64,000 nt of DNA from Tragulus kanchil (lineage: Eukaryota; Chordata; Mammalia; Artiodactyla; Tragulidae), in the NCBI GenBank assembly GCA_022376925.1, contig JAIOJX010000032.1, forward strand, positions 99,316,794 to 99,380,793, read 5' to 3'. The number at the start of each line of letters is the position of its first letter. Position 1 is the stretch's first letter. Shown piece after piece: positions 1 through 11,647 of this stretch. The translations under genes and the position numbers were made by a program. The notes beneath the pieces are model-generated. The model saw only the letters and a program-made list of their open reading frames with translations, was not told the origin of the DNA and ran no database searches.

Positions 1-172
1 AGGAGATGTAAGAGACACGAGTTTAATCCCTAGGTCCAGAAGATACCCAGGAGGAGGGCATGGAAACCCACTCCAGTATTCTTGCCTGGAGTAATGGACA
101 GAGGAGCCTGGTGGGCTATAGTCCGTAGGCTTGCAAAGAGTCAGATATGACTAAAGTGACTTAGCACAGCAC
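1..172 (+). mobile_element. Bov-tA SINE, 5' truncated by window edge
   Basis: The Bov-A body is clear: a 'ccactccagtattcttgcc' block, then a 'ggacagaggagcctgg' block, then 'gcaaagagtcagatatgac' close to the 3' end. The tRNA-like head is cut by the window start. Bov-tA is a ruminant-specific non-autonomous retroposon mobilised by Bov-B/RTE machinery, so this element places the window in a ruminant. Confidence 0.9.
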
Positions 173-369
173 ACATCCTTCACTGAGCTTTGCCCTTAAC
201 CTGCTGTGTGGTTTTTGCCCACGTTCCCTCAGCTCTCTGTTTTCCTTGGCATTGATATGGATGTCTCCATCGTTACATCTTTGACCTTCCACACAGAGCA
301 TGAGGCCCTATGGGATGGTGATTAGGAGCATGAAAGAAAGCCATATGGACTTGAAAAAGGTTTATTGAT

Positions 370-460
370 CATTGCTGAATGCCTTGAGGCCAGTTATTTA
401 CTCTCCTCACACCCTGATTTTCTCATCTGCAAAATGGGAGCAATAATAATAATAATTCTG
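370..460 (+). repeat. MIR SINE 3' fragment
   Basis: The order 'ttactctcctcacaccc', 'tctcatctgcaaaatggg', then AATAAT matches the 3' half of the MIR consensus. A CHR SINE follows directly at 461 and probably truncated it. Boundaries are approximate. Confidence 0.6.
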
Positions 461-662
461 GAGACTTCCCTGACAGTCTAGTGGCTAAGACTCTGCACTC
501 TCAGTGTAGGGAGCTTGGGATTGATCCCTAGTTGGAAATAGGTCCTACATGCCATGGCTAAGAGTTCACCTGTTGCAACTTGAGGTCCCAACAAAGATCT
601 ATGATCCTATGCTGTGTGCCTCAACAAAGACCTGGTGCAGCCAAATAAATAAATAAATAATA
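461..662 (+). mobile_element. CHR-family SINE (tRNA-derived)
   Basis: The head 'gacttccctgacagtctagt' matches the common CHR start (GGACTTCCCTGGTGGTCCAGT). It is followed by 'ctaagactctgcactctcag', a degraded B box (ggattgatccctag) and an (AAAT)n tail at about 643-662. CHR elements are cetartiodactyl SINEs. Confidence 0.85.
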
Positions 663-2404
663 TCAAGACACTACTACTACTAATGGTCTCATGTGTTATT
701 GCTAGAGTTTAATGATTTACTCTGCCTTCAGCCCTCATGACACTTCTTGGAACATGCTAAGCACATTAAAAACTGATGGCCACAATTATCATGGTCCTCT
801 CTGGAGCACTAATTAGAGAATAACAATTATCATATTTGTGACTCATTATAATTTTCTATGTGAACCAATCATATTTAATCTTCATGAAAACCTCATGCAA
901 GATATAAGACTCTTTAGTCCCTATTCAGAAAAGGAAACCGAGTCAGATGGGTTTAGAAACACATCCCAGAGTCACACAAATTGTGTGTTATTGACTTGAT
1001 CAAAGCCCTCATTCCCATGTTCTTTTTCTGTAGTTTGTAAACTGTAGTCTTTTGATATGTGCAAAGAATGATTACTATCACTGAAATAAGAGTCATGTAT
1101 CTCCAGGTTTCATCATTTTCTGGTGTCTTTACATTTTCTCATATTTTCTCTGATATTGAGTTAAAAATGTTTTGAGGCTTCCAACTAAATAAAGGAAAGT
1201 GTAGGGTTTCCTAAGTGACTAAGACATACCTCTGTTTGCACCAAGATTAGAGGGAATGTGTTGTAATGTTAAAAGAGGGAAGGTATTATGAAGCTCCTGA
1301 CTTGCTAAGGAGGATTATACACAGTAGGCTTACTGTCTCTTGCTGTCTCACTGAATTCAGACTGTGCCTTCAGTAAGTTCCCACATGCCTTCATTCTCCC
1401 CCTTAAACCTACCTGGGGCTGATTCTTGTGGACCCATTTCTGATTTCTGATAGATAAGGCACAGGAGTAGCTATCGTTGGTAAGAGGATTTAACTCAGGA
1501 GAATTAAAGGAAAGCCTTTTTCTAACCTGGAGGGTGGTTTGGAAGGAAGAGCAAGAGAAACTCGGTGCGGCAGATGGGTTCTGACATCCTCCACTCCAAG
1601 TCAATGACGGAGCTGCCGTGGACAACTGGGTAATATTAAAGGCCAAAGTACTTTTATTCCAGTTCATTTTTAGGACTCTAGAAAGAGAAAATTTTGGGGC
1701 TGCCCCCTCCCCATGACTCTGCAGTGGAGCCTACTGTGTTCAGACAGAGAGATGCAGAAGGCTGGGCCAGAAAGCTGATCCCTGGGCTTGACGGACAATG
1801 AACCCCATATCAGTCTAGGAGGAGAAGGAATGATTGGAGGGCTGGATGCAGGGAATGGTAGAGACTTGGGGGTCTGCAGCCAGGGGAAACTGAGGACAGG
1901 GAAACCAGACTTAGACCAAGCTGAGGGAGCAACCAGACTATGATGCACACCACTCACAGGGATAGGAAGGCTCATGGAACCAGGAAGTCAAGCATCATGA
2001 CCCCAGAGACCAAAATGGAAAGGGAATGCTCCACCTGACAATCCTAGCTTCTCTTTGCCTTCTCAGAAGATTTTCAGAGAGGCCTGCCCAATGCACCTGG
2101 ACCTTAAACTGGCGAGGACAAAGGAAGGGAGAACCATTCCTTCAGTGAACATTATTATTATTATTATTTTAACCAGGGTCTCTGGGTACCAACTTAAAAA
2201 CAGCTTACATTATTATTGAGTTTGGATTAATTCAAACAGAATTGGGAGTTTACTTTCGCTTAGATTTTATTTTCTCTCCCAACCATCATAGAAGAGTTTG
2301 AGGGGAGACCAAGATTAGGCTTAGAGAGTAATAAAGTGCATTTTATCTGTACACATGAGTTCTGCAGTAAGTTAAATATACCATACACATATGTATTTAT
2401 CATG
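663..2404. other. Intergenic stretch, no gene seen
   Basis: This holds one antisense MIR (790-985) and a short ATT run at about 2150-2168. The rest I cannot assign. Minus-strand frames at 1305-1667 (120 codons) and 1670-1975 (101 codons) show no recognisable domain and look like chance. Confidence 0.6.
790..985 (-). repeat. MIR SINE, antisense
   Basis: 'aatcttcatgaaaacctcat', an A-rich 'cagaaaaggaaaccgagtca' block and 'cccagagtcacacaaattgt' follow the reverse complement of MIR (Pol III SINE fossil). It is strongly diverged. Confidence 0.6.
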
Positions 2405-2575
2405 ATGCTTTATTTTGTATAGCTCTATATAGTTTTAAAGCACCTTATGTATCAATGATACTGGATTCGCTGACTTTGGCACGGCATGAGTTATTTTCCC
2501 CATTATGCTGATTAAGAAACTGAAGATTAGAGAAGGCAAATTCCCAGTATTATAGCCATAAAACATAAGGAAAGA
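2405..2575 (-). repeat. MIR-like fragment, antisense
   Basis: 'atagctctatatagttttaa', 'ttattttccccattatg', 'aagaaactgaagattagaga' and 'ccagtattatagccataaaa' follow the antisense MIR order. It is very diverged. Confidence 0.45.
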
Positions 2576-3530
2576 TTAGACTTTATTTTCTTAATCTGAA
2601 ACCAGCATTTCCCTTGCTTTACCATTTGCTGAAATACATGTATGTATTATGTATAGCCAAGCACTATATTTCATGAGTGGTTACGTTTTTAAGAGCAAAA
2701 GAAAAATTCATTCAGGCAGCATGCCAGGGAAAAAGCCATTCAGAAAGTTTGTTTAGGTCTCTGCAATACCAGAGTTTTTAAAATGAGGAAAATGTGGGAG
2801 AAATTTGTAACAGTTATACTTCGGTATTTAATATTAAACACCAAAGATCCTTTTATGACCTATTCTCTACCTGTATATCTATTTCTTTCCTTTATCTAGA
2901 AACCTCCTCTCCTTGAAGATGCTCCCCTACATCCAGAGGAATTTCTTAATCCAGCATTTCCCAAAGCCTATTGTGCAGAACATTAGCTCCCTGGAATGTA
3001 AATAGATATGATAAGGAAAATGATTTCTAATGGTAAAATAAGTTGGGAAACAATGGACTAACCAATTAAATGTCTTTATCCACAATTTTTCTCTGAACCT
3101 TTGATGTGATAAATAAGGTCTATGGCTCCTAGAGAGAAAGAATGTGTTGTATTACCCACCTTATTTGGCCAAGGGAACATTTTTGTCAGTAGTCTCCTGT
3201 ATTGCTTGTGTTCTGTAAGGCACATGTTAGCACTGCCACCTCAATCAATAACTCTGGTGGATGAGAGAGGGTTGGGCTATGATATGGGTCATTCCATTGA
3301 CCGTTAGGGTTGATTCAGCTGACTGGATGGATGGATGGTTACATCCTAGTGCTCCACGCTCCAACAAACAGCATAGCCTTCCCGTGAGGACCATTATTAG
3401 GTCAAGGGCCTGTGGTCCCCTAAGAGCCTGATTTCTGCTTGAGCACTGCTTGCCATAATTCAGATATCTACAGCCATGAGTCATGCTGGGAGAAAACCAG
3501 GTCTAGGTAAGAACCATGCTGTGGAAATTA
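2576..3530. other. Intergenic stretch, no gene seen
   Basis: AT-rich DNA with a short GATG run at about 3322-3338. I recognise no repeat family and no coding signal. The 61-79 codon frames here lack initiation context and homology. Confidence 0.5.
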
Positions 3531-3534
3531 ATTT

Positions 3535-4095
3535 TATTCATTAAAGTAACAGATATTTTTGAGCACCTAGGAGGAGCCAGATATTGTGCTGTGTGCTAGG
3601 GATACTGGGATAAATAAAGTATAGCCAGAATTCTCCAGGGACTGACAATCTGGGAGGAGAGAGAAGATTGGGAAATGACACATGTAGAGACTAAAATAGT
3701 AACTCAATATGGTGTTATATACAACATATACACTCAGATACAGTGGAAGCATATGGAAAGGAATGCCCTGGTCTACCCAAAAGGGTCAAGGAAGGCTTTG
3801 AAGAGCAAGTAGTGGCAAGGCTGCAGCTTATAGAATGAGTAGCGTTTTTGCCTGGTGAAAATGTAGGGCATCCCAAGAAGAGAGAAAAGCATGCACTCTA
3901 GTAGAGATGTCTGAAAAAACATGGCACTGTCAGGAAACAAGAAGTGGTACAACATGGGTAAAATACAGAAACTGAAGAATACATTATAGTAGCTGATGCC
4001 AGGGAGACGAAGAGAAGCCAGATCATGATGGGCTTGGTGCCCATGTAAGGAGTTTGGACTTTACCCTGTTAGTAACGAGGCTCTGTCTGCTGCTT
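3535..4095 (-). repeat. L2 LINE 3' region, antisense
   Basis: Reading rightward: 'attaaagtaacagatatttt', 'gagcacctagg', 'tgctgtgtgctagggatact', then 'aggcttt', and near 4021 'gatcatgatgggcttggtgc' with 'gtttggactttaccctgtta'. This is the reverse complement of the L2 3' end order. It is an ancient, inactive LINE. Confidence 0.6.
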
Positions 4096-5460
4096 TTCCT
4101 AGATAGTTTTGATATTCTCCTTCTCTGCTAATGTTATCAAAAAGAGTTGGATTGTGATAGTAGCAACCAGCAGTCAAAATCCCAGGTTCCTGGGAATGAG
4201 AGGAGCTATGATTCAGTCCATCCAAGGGGACCCATCTTACTTTTGGAATACAGTGACAGGTTTCTTCCAGGCCAGGTTAAAGGAGGATCTAACACTATGA
4301 AGCCAGGTCAGTGACGGGTATCAGGACTCCAGCATAACACCAAAATATAAGCTGGGCCCCAGTTTTGTCAGGGCATCGAAAACTATTCAGGACAGCAAGA
4401 CAGATGCTGGGCCCTCTCAACGTGGCAACACTGTGGATTCAGAAATGGACTGCTGATCATGGAACACACAGAAGGCTGGGTGACTCATTCCAGAGGTCAC
4501 TGCTTCTGAGGACTGAGCCTTCTTGATAAAGTCCTTGTGATTCACAGCCATTATCTCACTTAATCCTTACAACCATAAAAGGTGTTTCACTATCATCTTT
4601 TATAATAAAGGAATCTGAAATTTTGAGGCTGAGGGAAACTTCTGTGCGCATCCATAGGCTTAGTGTCCAGCCAGGATTTAGCCAAGTCTTCCTCAACTCT
4701 GAAGTCCAACACAGATCAGCCACCAATCTAATGGCTTCTTGTTCTAACTCCCTGCTTGTCTTCAGCCCTAGTCCATGCTGACCAAAGGACGATTGTGACT
4801 GAGATTCCTTGGAAATTCCTCTGTGCTGTCAACAGTGCAAGACTAAAGCAAATCATGGCCACCATGTTTGTTGGCATTGCCACTCAAGGCCCACTTGTCT
4901 CTTCTTGCAGGCCTTCTATTCACCCCCATGCTCTTTCCTTGTGAAATCTTACCAGGTTCAATATTCTTATTATACCTTCTCTGAGAAACTCATGAACAAT
5001 CACGAAAAATTTATCTTACTAACCTCCCCCACCCCAACCCACCATTCCTATGAGACAGCATTCATTTCTCATCCCTTTTATCCAGGTTTCCAAGGAACTC
5101 ACAGAGACAACTTTTTCACAAACCTGAGGACTCCAAAGTCTTTATATAGAAAGGTTTTCATTGACTTTCATTGACTTTTTCTGCCTTCTTGAAGCTATGC
5201 CCCCTTTTTCCTACTTTGTAGCTGTGACCTAGACAATTATATTTGTTTCACTAGACTTTCTTTATGACTCCATCAGCAAATCTCTCTAAAATTACTCAGA
5301 CGGTGGACTCATTTATCAGGTTTTGCCTGGTGATCCTTAAATGCTTATTCAACACTGAAATTCATATGCATTCTACAGATGATGATATTGAAGTTCAACT
5401 AGGAAATTCCCAAACTGGGATTCTGGTCATATGGCAACATATTATCTTCAAAGACATCAA
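4096..5460. other. Intergenic stretch with one MIR
   Basis: An antisense MIR-like segment lies at about 4545-4710 ('ttatctcacttaatccttac', then 'ctgaaattttgaggctgagg'). The rest is unassigned. Overlapping plus-strand frames at 4756-4944 and 4809-5174 are in different phases, carry no domain and are not supported as genes. Confidence 0.5.
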
Positions 5461-5464
5461 CTGT

Positions 5465-5700
5465 CTAAAAGTATTTATTGAGCACCTATTATGTGCAAAA
5501 GCACTGTGATGGAAGCTGAGTCCATAAGGAAAAACAGATCACCGCTGCTGTCTAGACAAGTATCAGCATATTGGAGGAGACAGATTCACAAAAAATTCCA
5601 TCATGTTGTGAGAAAAATAACAGGGAAAACATGAACAAGTGTTCCCAGTAGCAGAGACAACGGAGTTGTTACGTTAATCCAGGTGCCTAAGAAAACTTAC
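5465..5700 (-). repeat. L2 LINE 3' end, antisense
   Basis: 'gtatttattgagcacctatt' followed by 'atgtgcaaaagcactgtgat' is the reverse complement of the L2 terminal region. The remainder is diverged. Confidence 0.55.
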
Positions 5701-6356
5701 AGCAAGGTGGTGTCTCACTGGGGAAGGAGAGTTGACCTATAAGTTCATGAAATTGACTCATGATTATTTGCTCTTATGCGGCTACCAGAGAAAGACAATC
5801 TAACTTCTATTTTACTATATTGGAATCTAAAAAATTTCAACAAATAATATCTTAGCATTTGCCTAATGGAAGAGCTGTAAAGAGATGACATGAAAGGACA
5901 AATAGAGAAAGCCCTCAAAGATGTAGGGATATCTGCCTGGAATTCCTGCCTGCCATCTAGCAATAAATAAAACCTAAAAATAAATACACACATCTGGCAA
6001 GAACTAGGGGAAATAAAAGGAAAACTCTATGAAAATAACAGGAATTGGCACATTGTCCAAGCTGTCCACAAATGTGGTGAGAGTAGAATGATTTTAAGAG
6101 ACAAAAGCAAATTGATCAAGGAACACCATGATGAGAAGTGGGGAAGATGATGATAGGGACAGAGATAAATAAGCTGGTTTTCAAGTCCATTTTCAAAAGT
6201 CTGCATAGGAGGGGTGGTCAGGCCACTGAGACTTGCCCAGTAAAATTTATTGATGGTGAAAAGTAGACATTCCTTTAAAAAATTAATTATTTGCCACGGG
6301 GACTGTTAACAGCGGGGGTTGGAGGATGAATGCCGGAAGTGAGCATAAATTCCCTT
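5701..6356. other. Intergenic stretch, unassigned
   Basis: A/G-rich unique-looking DNA. I see no repeat family and no gene. It ends where duplication D1 begins. Confidence 0.4.
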
Positions 6357-6639
6357 CCAAAGGAGTGAGTAGCACTTGGAAGAAATAAAAGTGAATCCTG
6401 ACAGGAGGAGGTTGATTAAGAAGTGAGTGTGTGCAGAGACTGACAGAGTGGTCACGCATGGAGTGATGGATGGGAGAGTCTTCAACAGCGCATCCTAAGT
6501 TGGATGTCTGAGCATCCATGGACATTTAGTTGGGGGATGGAGGGCGGGAAGAGGAGGGTTAAAGCCCAGGTCTCATGCACACAATGAGCCCTTCCGTCCG
6601 AGTGGACAGGAGGTAGAGAGTGAGTGTTTGTTGATAACA

Positions 6640-6805
6640 AATTGCTGGGCACTGTGGTAGGTGCTTTACATCTATTGTCTCATTGATTTTTCATCATCCC
6701 CTGCAAGGTAGGTGTTATTATAAGAAAACTGAGGGTCAGAGAGGTTAAATTACCTGTCTAAGTTCGCAGACCCAGAATTTGAACTCTGGTTTGTCTGATA
6801 ATAAA
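6640..6805 (-). repeat. MIR SINE, antisense (copy at 7758-7923)
   Basis: 'ggtgctttacatctattgtc', 'aaaactgagggtcagagagg' and 'cccagaatttgaactctggt' are the reverse complement of the MIR body. It lies inside the D1 unit and so appears twice. Confidence 0.7.
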
Positions 6806-7129
6806 AATCTATAGTCTCTTTTCACTTCATTCCAATGAAATAGTCATAGCCTTTTACATTTTCATAATGGATGTGTCATGCTTAATAGCTGGTAGGAGCC
6901 CAAATAATGATAGCTGGTAAAAATAGAACTAGGAATAGCAAGAATTAGGGGGCGGGAAATGTGTAAACAGATCATAAGACCTATCTGAAAGGGCTGTTGT
7001 GAGAAATGAGATAAAATACGTCAAATTCCATCATAGGGCCAGCAGAGTGAGAATTCACAAGCTGGGAGGTCTTTCTTTGGTATTTGATGCCTTGTGTCAT
7101 ACTTCTCTGTATGATTTTACAGGTTTTAC

Positions 7130-7225
7130 CTCTAGTAGGCTGTAAGCTACTTGAAGGCAGAGATTTGCCTAATTAATCTCTGTATTTCTCACAGGACTTT
7201 GAACAAAAAGAGTTTACTGAATGTG
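7130..7225 (+). repeat. L2 LINE 3' fragment (copy at 8248-8343)
   Basis: 'taggctgtaagctacttgaa', 'ggcagagatttgcc' and 'ctctgtatttctcacaggac' match the sense L2 3' region. It is repeated because it lies inside D1. Confidence 0.55.
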
Positions 7226-8592
7226 GGCAAGTGCATAGGAATGCAGATGAGGACTATGCAATATAAAAATGCCATATTTCTCTTTACAATCACTCTTGTT
7301 ATTTTCATTCTTCCTAATAGCTCATCTGCAAGGCTGTAAGTACATGCATACACACACGTGAATAGGTGCATCACATAGTGTACCAGGTGCTTTGTATAGA
7401 TATATAACTAGCGTATTGAGGAACCCAAACTTGGTGATATATAAAACAAATTTTTTTTTTTTTATGTACTGCTTCCAAAGGAGTGAGTAGCACTTGGAAG
7501 AAATAAAAGTGAATCCTGACAGGAGGAGGTTGATTAAGAAGTGAGTGTGTGCAGAGACTGACAGAGTGGTCACGCATGGAGTGATGGATGGGAGAGTCTT
7601 CAACAGCGCATCCTAAGTTGGATGTCTGAGCATCCATGGACATTTAGTTGGGGGATGGAGGGCGGGAAGAGGAGGGTTAAAGCCCAGGTCTCATGCACAA
7701 AATGAGCCCTTCCGTCCGAGTGGACAGGAGGTAGAGAGTGAGTGTTTGTTGATAACAAATTGCTGGGCACTGTGGTAGGTGCTTTACATCTATTGTCTCA
7801 TTGATTTTTCATCATCCCCTGCAAGGTAGGTGTTATTATAAGAAAACTGAGGGTCAGAGAGGTTAAATTACCTGTCTAAGTTCGCAGACCCAGAATTTGA
7901 ACTCTGGTTTGTCTGATAATAAAAATCTATAGTCTCTTTTCACTTCATTCCAATGAAATAGTCATAGCCTTTTACATTTTCATAATGGATGTGTCATGCT
8001 TAATAGCTGGTAGGAGCCCAAATAATGATAGCTGGTAAAAATAGAACTAGGAATAGCAAGAATTAGGGGGCGGGAAATGTGTAAACAGATCATAAGACCT
8101 ATCTGAAAGGGCTGTTGTGAGAAATGAGATAAAATACGTCAAATTCCATCATAGGGCCAGCAGAGTGAGAATTCACAAGCTGGGAGGTCTTTCTTTGGTA
8201 TTTGATGCCTTGTGTCATACTTCTCTGTATGATTTTACAGGTTTTACCTCTAGTAGGCTGTAAGCTACTTGAAGGCAGAGATTTGCCTAATTAATCTCTG
8301 TATTTCTCACAGGACTTTGAACAAAAAGAGTTTACTGAATGTGGGCAAGTGCATAGGAATGCAGATGAGGACTATGCAATATAAAAATGCCATATTTCTC
8401 TTTACAATCACTCTTGTTATTTTCATTCTTCCTAATAGCTCATCTGCAAGGCTGTAAGTACATGCATACACACACGTGAATAGGTGCATCACATAGTGTA
8501 CCAGGTGCTTTGTATAGATATATAACTAGCGTATTGAGGAACCCAAACTTGGTGATATATAAAACAAATTTTTTTTTTCTTATGTACTGCTT

Positions 8593-9616
8593 GCAACATG
8601 CTCATAAAATCTTTTCTCATTCCGTATGTTGGGCAGAATCCATAATCTTCCAATCATTTTTAGGTATTAAAACTTCATCCAACATACAACTCCTGTCTTA
8701 TACCAGATTTCAGGTCTACTCCTCTCCTGGGCTGGGCAGATTTGTGACTTAGGGGGTCATGGTGAGAAAGAGGCTTGGGGTTAGTATAGGAATCCTTCTC
8801 CCTTCCTTTACAGTGCTTATCTCCTCTGATGTTGGGAGTCAGTGGGGCAAGGCATGACCTTTTTACTGTCTCCTGGTAATTGTCCTTCCCTGTTGGTGGC
8901 TTCTAGCTGATTCCGTGGGGACTCACTATCCCTCACCACCTTCTATAAGACACATAACCAAATGCCAGATGTGTGTGAGGTTGAGAGGCCTCAGTGCAGT
9001 AGACACACAGCACTGACTGACCTCTGTCAACACACTCCCTACCAGGTCACATCAAAGTTTCTTGCTTTGGGGACCATTTGCCTACCAGGAACCAAGTCAT
9101 CTCAAGCCTAGCCAGTTTCCATGACCTTTGACCCACAAAACATCAGTCATCCTTGCCACATCTAAGCAGGGGAGTCAGGGCTGACTCAGGGCCACTGCCT
9201 CTTCCTCCTCATCAGTTCTCCCCACTGCTCTTGTCTGTCTTCTCACGTGAGCACAGAAGCAGCTCAGCCAGTCTGCTGTGTAGGTTGCTATCTAAACACA
9301 GAATGCTGGTTTTCTCCCTTGTGCAACTCCCACCCCCGCCCCTCCTCTGCAGTCTGTGAGGGATCTTCTAGGAATGTCCCATGCCTTGGGAGCAGCCAGC
9401 TGGTAGCCCAGACAGGTTTTGAAGGACAAACCTCTGTCTCACTCTCTCTACCCTCCCAGGTCCTCCAATGCCTCTTCCTCAGCATCTCTGGAATTTCTCT
9501 CTTGCCTTGTTATAAATGAAGGAGAACATAAAAGGTGGTGATGGTTAGAGAGAGGGAGAGACAGCACAGTCAGCTTTATTGCTTTGTAGTAAGTCCCAAG
9601 GTAGGTAACTGGCTAC
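8593..9616. other. Unassigned, relatively C-rich stretch
   Basis: This is less AT-rich than its flanks, with pyrimidine-rich segments (for example 9330-9350, C-rich before 'ctctgcag'). I recognise no repeat. Overlapping frames at 9153-9359 and 9247-9519 (plus) and 9288-9485 (minus) cancel each other as coding candidates. Confidence 0.4.
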
Positions 9617-9919
9617 ATTTTTAAAAATATTTATGTGTTAGTTTATTATTTTTTGACTGCACTGGGTCTTTGTTGCTGTAAGCAGGCTTTCTCTAGTTGT
9701 GGTGACTAAAGGCTCCTCTCTAGTTGTGGTGTGTGGGCTTCTCATTGCAGTGGCTTTTCTTGTTGCAGAGCATGGGCTTCAGGTGTACAAGCTTTAGTAG
9801 TCACAGCACGTGGGCTTAGCTGCCCCATGGCATGTGATATCTTTCCAGATCAGGGATCGAACCAGTGTTCTCTGCATCACAAGGTGGATTCTTAACCATT
9901 ATGCTACCAGGTAAACCCC
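9617..9919 (-). mobile_element. CHR-family SINE (long form), antisense
   Basis: It starts with 'attattttttgactgcactg' and 'gggtctttgttgctg', continues 'ctctagttgtggtg', 'gatcagggatcgaacc' (B box, reverse complement) and ends 'ttcttaaccattatgctacc' and 'aggtaaacccc'. This is the complete CHR order on the minus strand. Confidence 0.88.
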
Positions 9920-10044
9920 TAGCCTCTTTTATTGATGGTCAGTTTTAGACAGGGATTCTGTTATCTCAGCCCTGGGTCCCTAACTGTCAATTCTAAGGCA
10001 ACATGAAGAGTCCCAGTCGACACCCAGTTACACGGACTTTTAAC

Positions 10045-10195
10045 ATAGCCAAGTATACTTATTGGGTAATGTTTATCATCCTCCTTTCAGTTAGGAAAAT
10101 TGGGCTCAGAGAAGATAAAGCAGGTTGTCTCAAATTACACACAGTCAGTGGCTGAACTGGCATTCAAACACTAGGTCTGCCTGATGCCAAAGTGC
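10045..10195 (-). repeat. MIR SINE, antisense
   Basis: 'cagttaggaaaattgggctc', 'agagaagataaagcaggttg', 'gtcagtggctgaactgg' and 'cattcaaacactaggtctgc' follow antisense MIR. Confidence 0.65.
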
Positions 10196-10849
10196 ACCCA
10201 TAATAACAAAGAGATGCTCTCTTTAGAGAAGATAAGAAAGGGAAATACGGCAGAGAGACATGGGTCTGAGATGCTGGGAATTGGGAAAGGAGCCAGAGAG
10301 AGAGAGCTCTCTGGTGAGCTGTTTCCATCTAACAAGGGGACCACTAGACCAAGGGGTCCAGCAGCAGTGAGACCGTGGCACACCCCCCAGGCATTGCTAT
10401 TAGAGGTGGGTATTTAAAGGGGCCCTGTATCCTCTGATGCTGCTGTCTGCAGGATTGTCTTTCACCAGCATAGTGAGGAAAGCTCTTCGCCTCCCAGGGT
10501 AATGGGTCTAAATGCTCAAGGAGCCAAGGCAGAGTCCCTGAGTGGCTGTCATTGGCTGAATGGAGAAGACCTGCATGACAGGCATTGGGGACTGATATGT
10601 TTTAAGGTCAAATGGTGCACAGCAAGAGAGCCTGTTCCAGGGACTGAGTACAGAACCTCCTCCCCCTCATATCAGTAGGGATGATGGTTCTCCAAGTAGG
10701 CCCTCCAACCGGCAACCTTCTTATCACCTCGGAATTTGTTAGAATGCCATCTGCCACCTCCTACTCCTCAGACAGAATCAGAACCTTCTAGGGTGAGGCA
10801 CAGTAAAGGTTCAACACCCTCTACAGGTGATTCTGTTTTATTGGCTTTC
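10196..10849. other. Intergenic stretch, no gene seen
   Basis: Opposing short frames (10171-10383 minus, 10184-10417 plus) overlap and neither has a recognisable product. No repeat is recognised. Confidence 0.4.
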
Positions 10850-11299
10850 AGTTAGTGTTACTAGAGTATAACTTACATGCAGAAAGCAATTTGCCTTATT
10901 AGATGCGAAGCTTGAAAAGTTCGAATAACTAGTTTTAGATATGCAGCTAGCCCCAAAATCAACACACAGAATGTTCTCTTCTCCCCCGAAAGCCCCCTTC
11001 TGGCCCTTTGGTCAGTACTTCCTCTTCCCTCTGGTCCCTGGAAACCACTGATTCAATTTCTCTTCCTGTGGTTCACCTTTTGTAGAGTACGCTATAAAGG
11101 ACTCATCCAATACATAGCCTTTCATGTCAGGCTTTTCTTGTCTTAGCACTATGCTTTTAAAGCGACCTATGTTGTTGCATGTTGCAATTGTTCACTCCTT
11201 TTTATTAGAAGTTTGCTCCTTTTTGTTGCTGACCCATATTTCCTTGTATGAATGTACCTTAAATTTTTATTTTTAGTATTTTTGAGAAGAAGGCAATGT

Positions 11300-11647
11300 T
11301 TTTAAAATGATTTTGTTTAATCATCTATTTATTTTTGGCCGCACTGGGTCTTCATTGCTGCACCAGCTTTTCTTTAGTTGTGAGTGGGGGCTACACTTTG
11401 TTGCATTGTGTGGGCTTCTCATGGCAGTGGCTTCTCTTGTTGTGGAGCACAGGTTCTAGGGCATGTGGACTTCAGCTGCCAAAAGCGACTCCATGGTTAT
11501 GGTTCGCAGGCTCTAGAGCACAGGCTCAATAGTTGTGGTGCCTAGGTTTAGTTGCTCCATGGTATGTAGGATCTTCCTGGATCAGGGATTGACCCTACAT
11601 CTGCAGTGAAAGGTAGATTCTTTACCACTGAGCCACCAGGGGAACTC
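11300..11647 (-). mobile_element. CHR SINE (long form), antisense
   Basis: 'atttatttttggccgcactg', 'ggtcttcattgctgcacc', 'cttctcttgttgtggagcac', 'atcagggattgacc', and the terminal 'ttctttaccactgagccacc' and 'aggggaactc'. It is inserted in the antisense L1 and immediately followed by a second CHR. A second, left-truncated copy is at 12479-12770 because of D2. Confidence 0.9.

Larger units (their letters stand above)
6357..8592. repeat. Duplication D1 (1118-bp unit, two copies)
   Basis: Copy 1 is 6357-7474 and copy 2 is 7475-8592, head to tail with no spacer. I saw only two differences: C versus A near 6580/7698, and one T versus C in the T run at about 7451-7463 versus 8569-8581. The join shares a 3-bp 'ctt'. 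Each copy holds an antisense MIR (about 6640-6805 and 7758-7923) and a sense L2 3' piece (about 7130-7225 and 8248-8343). Confidence 0.93.
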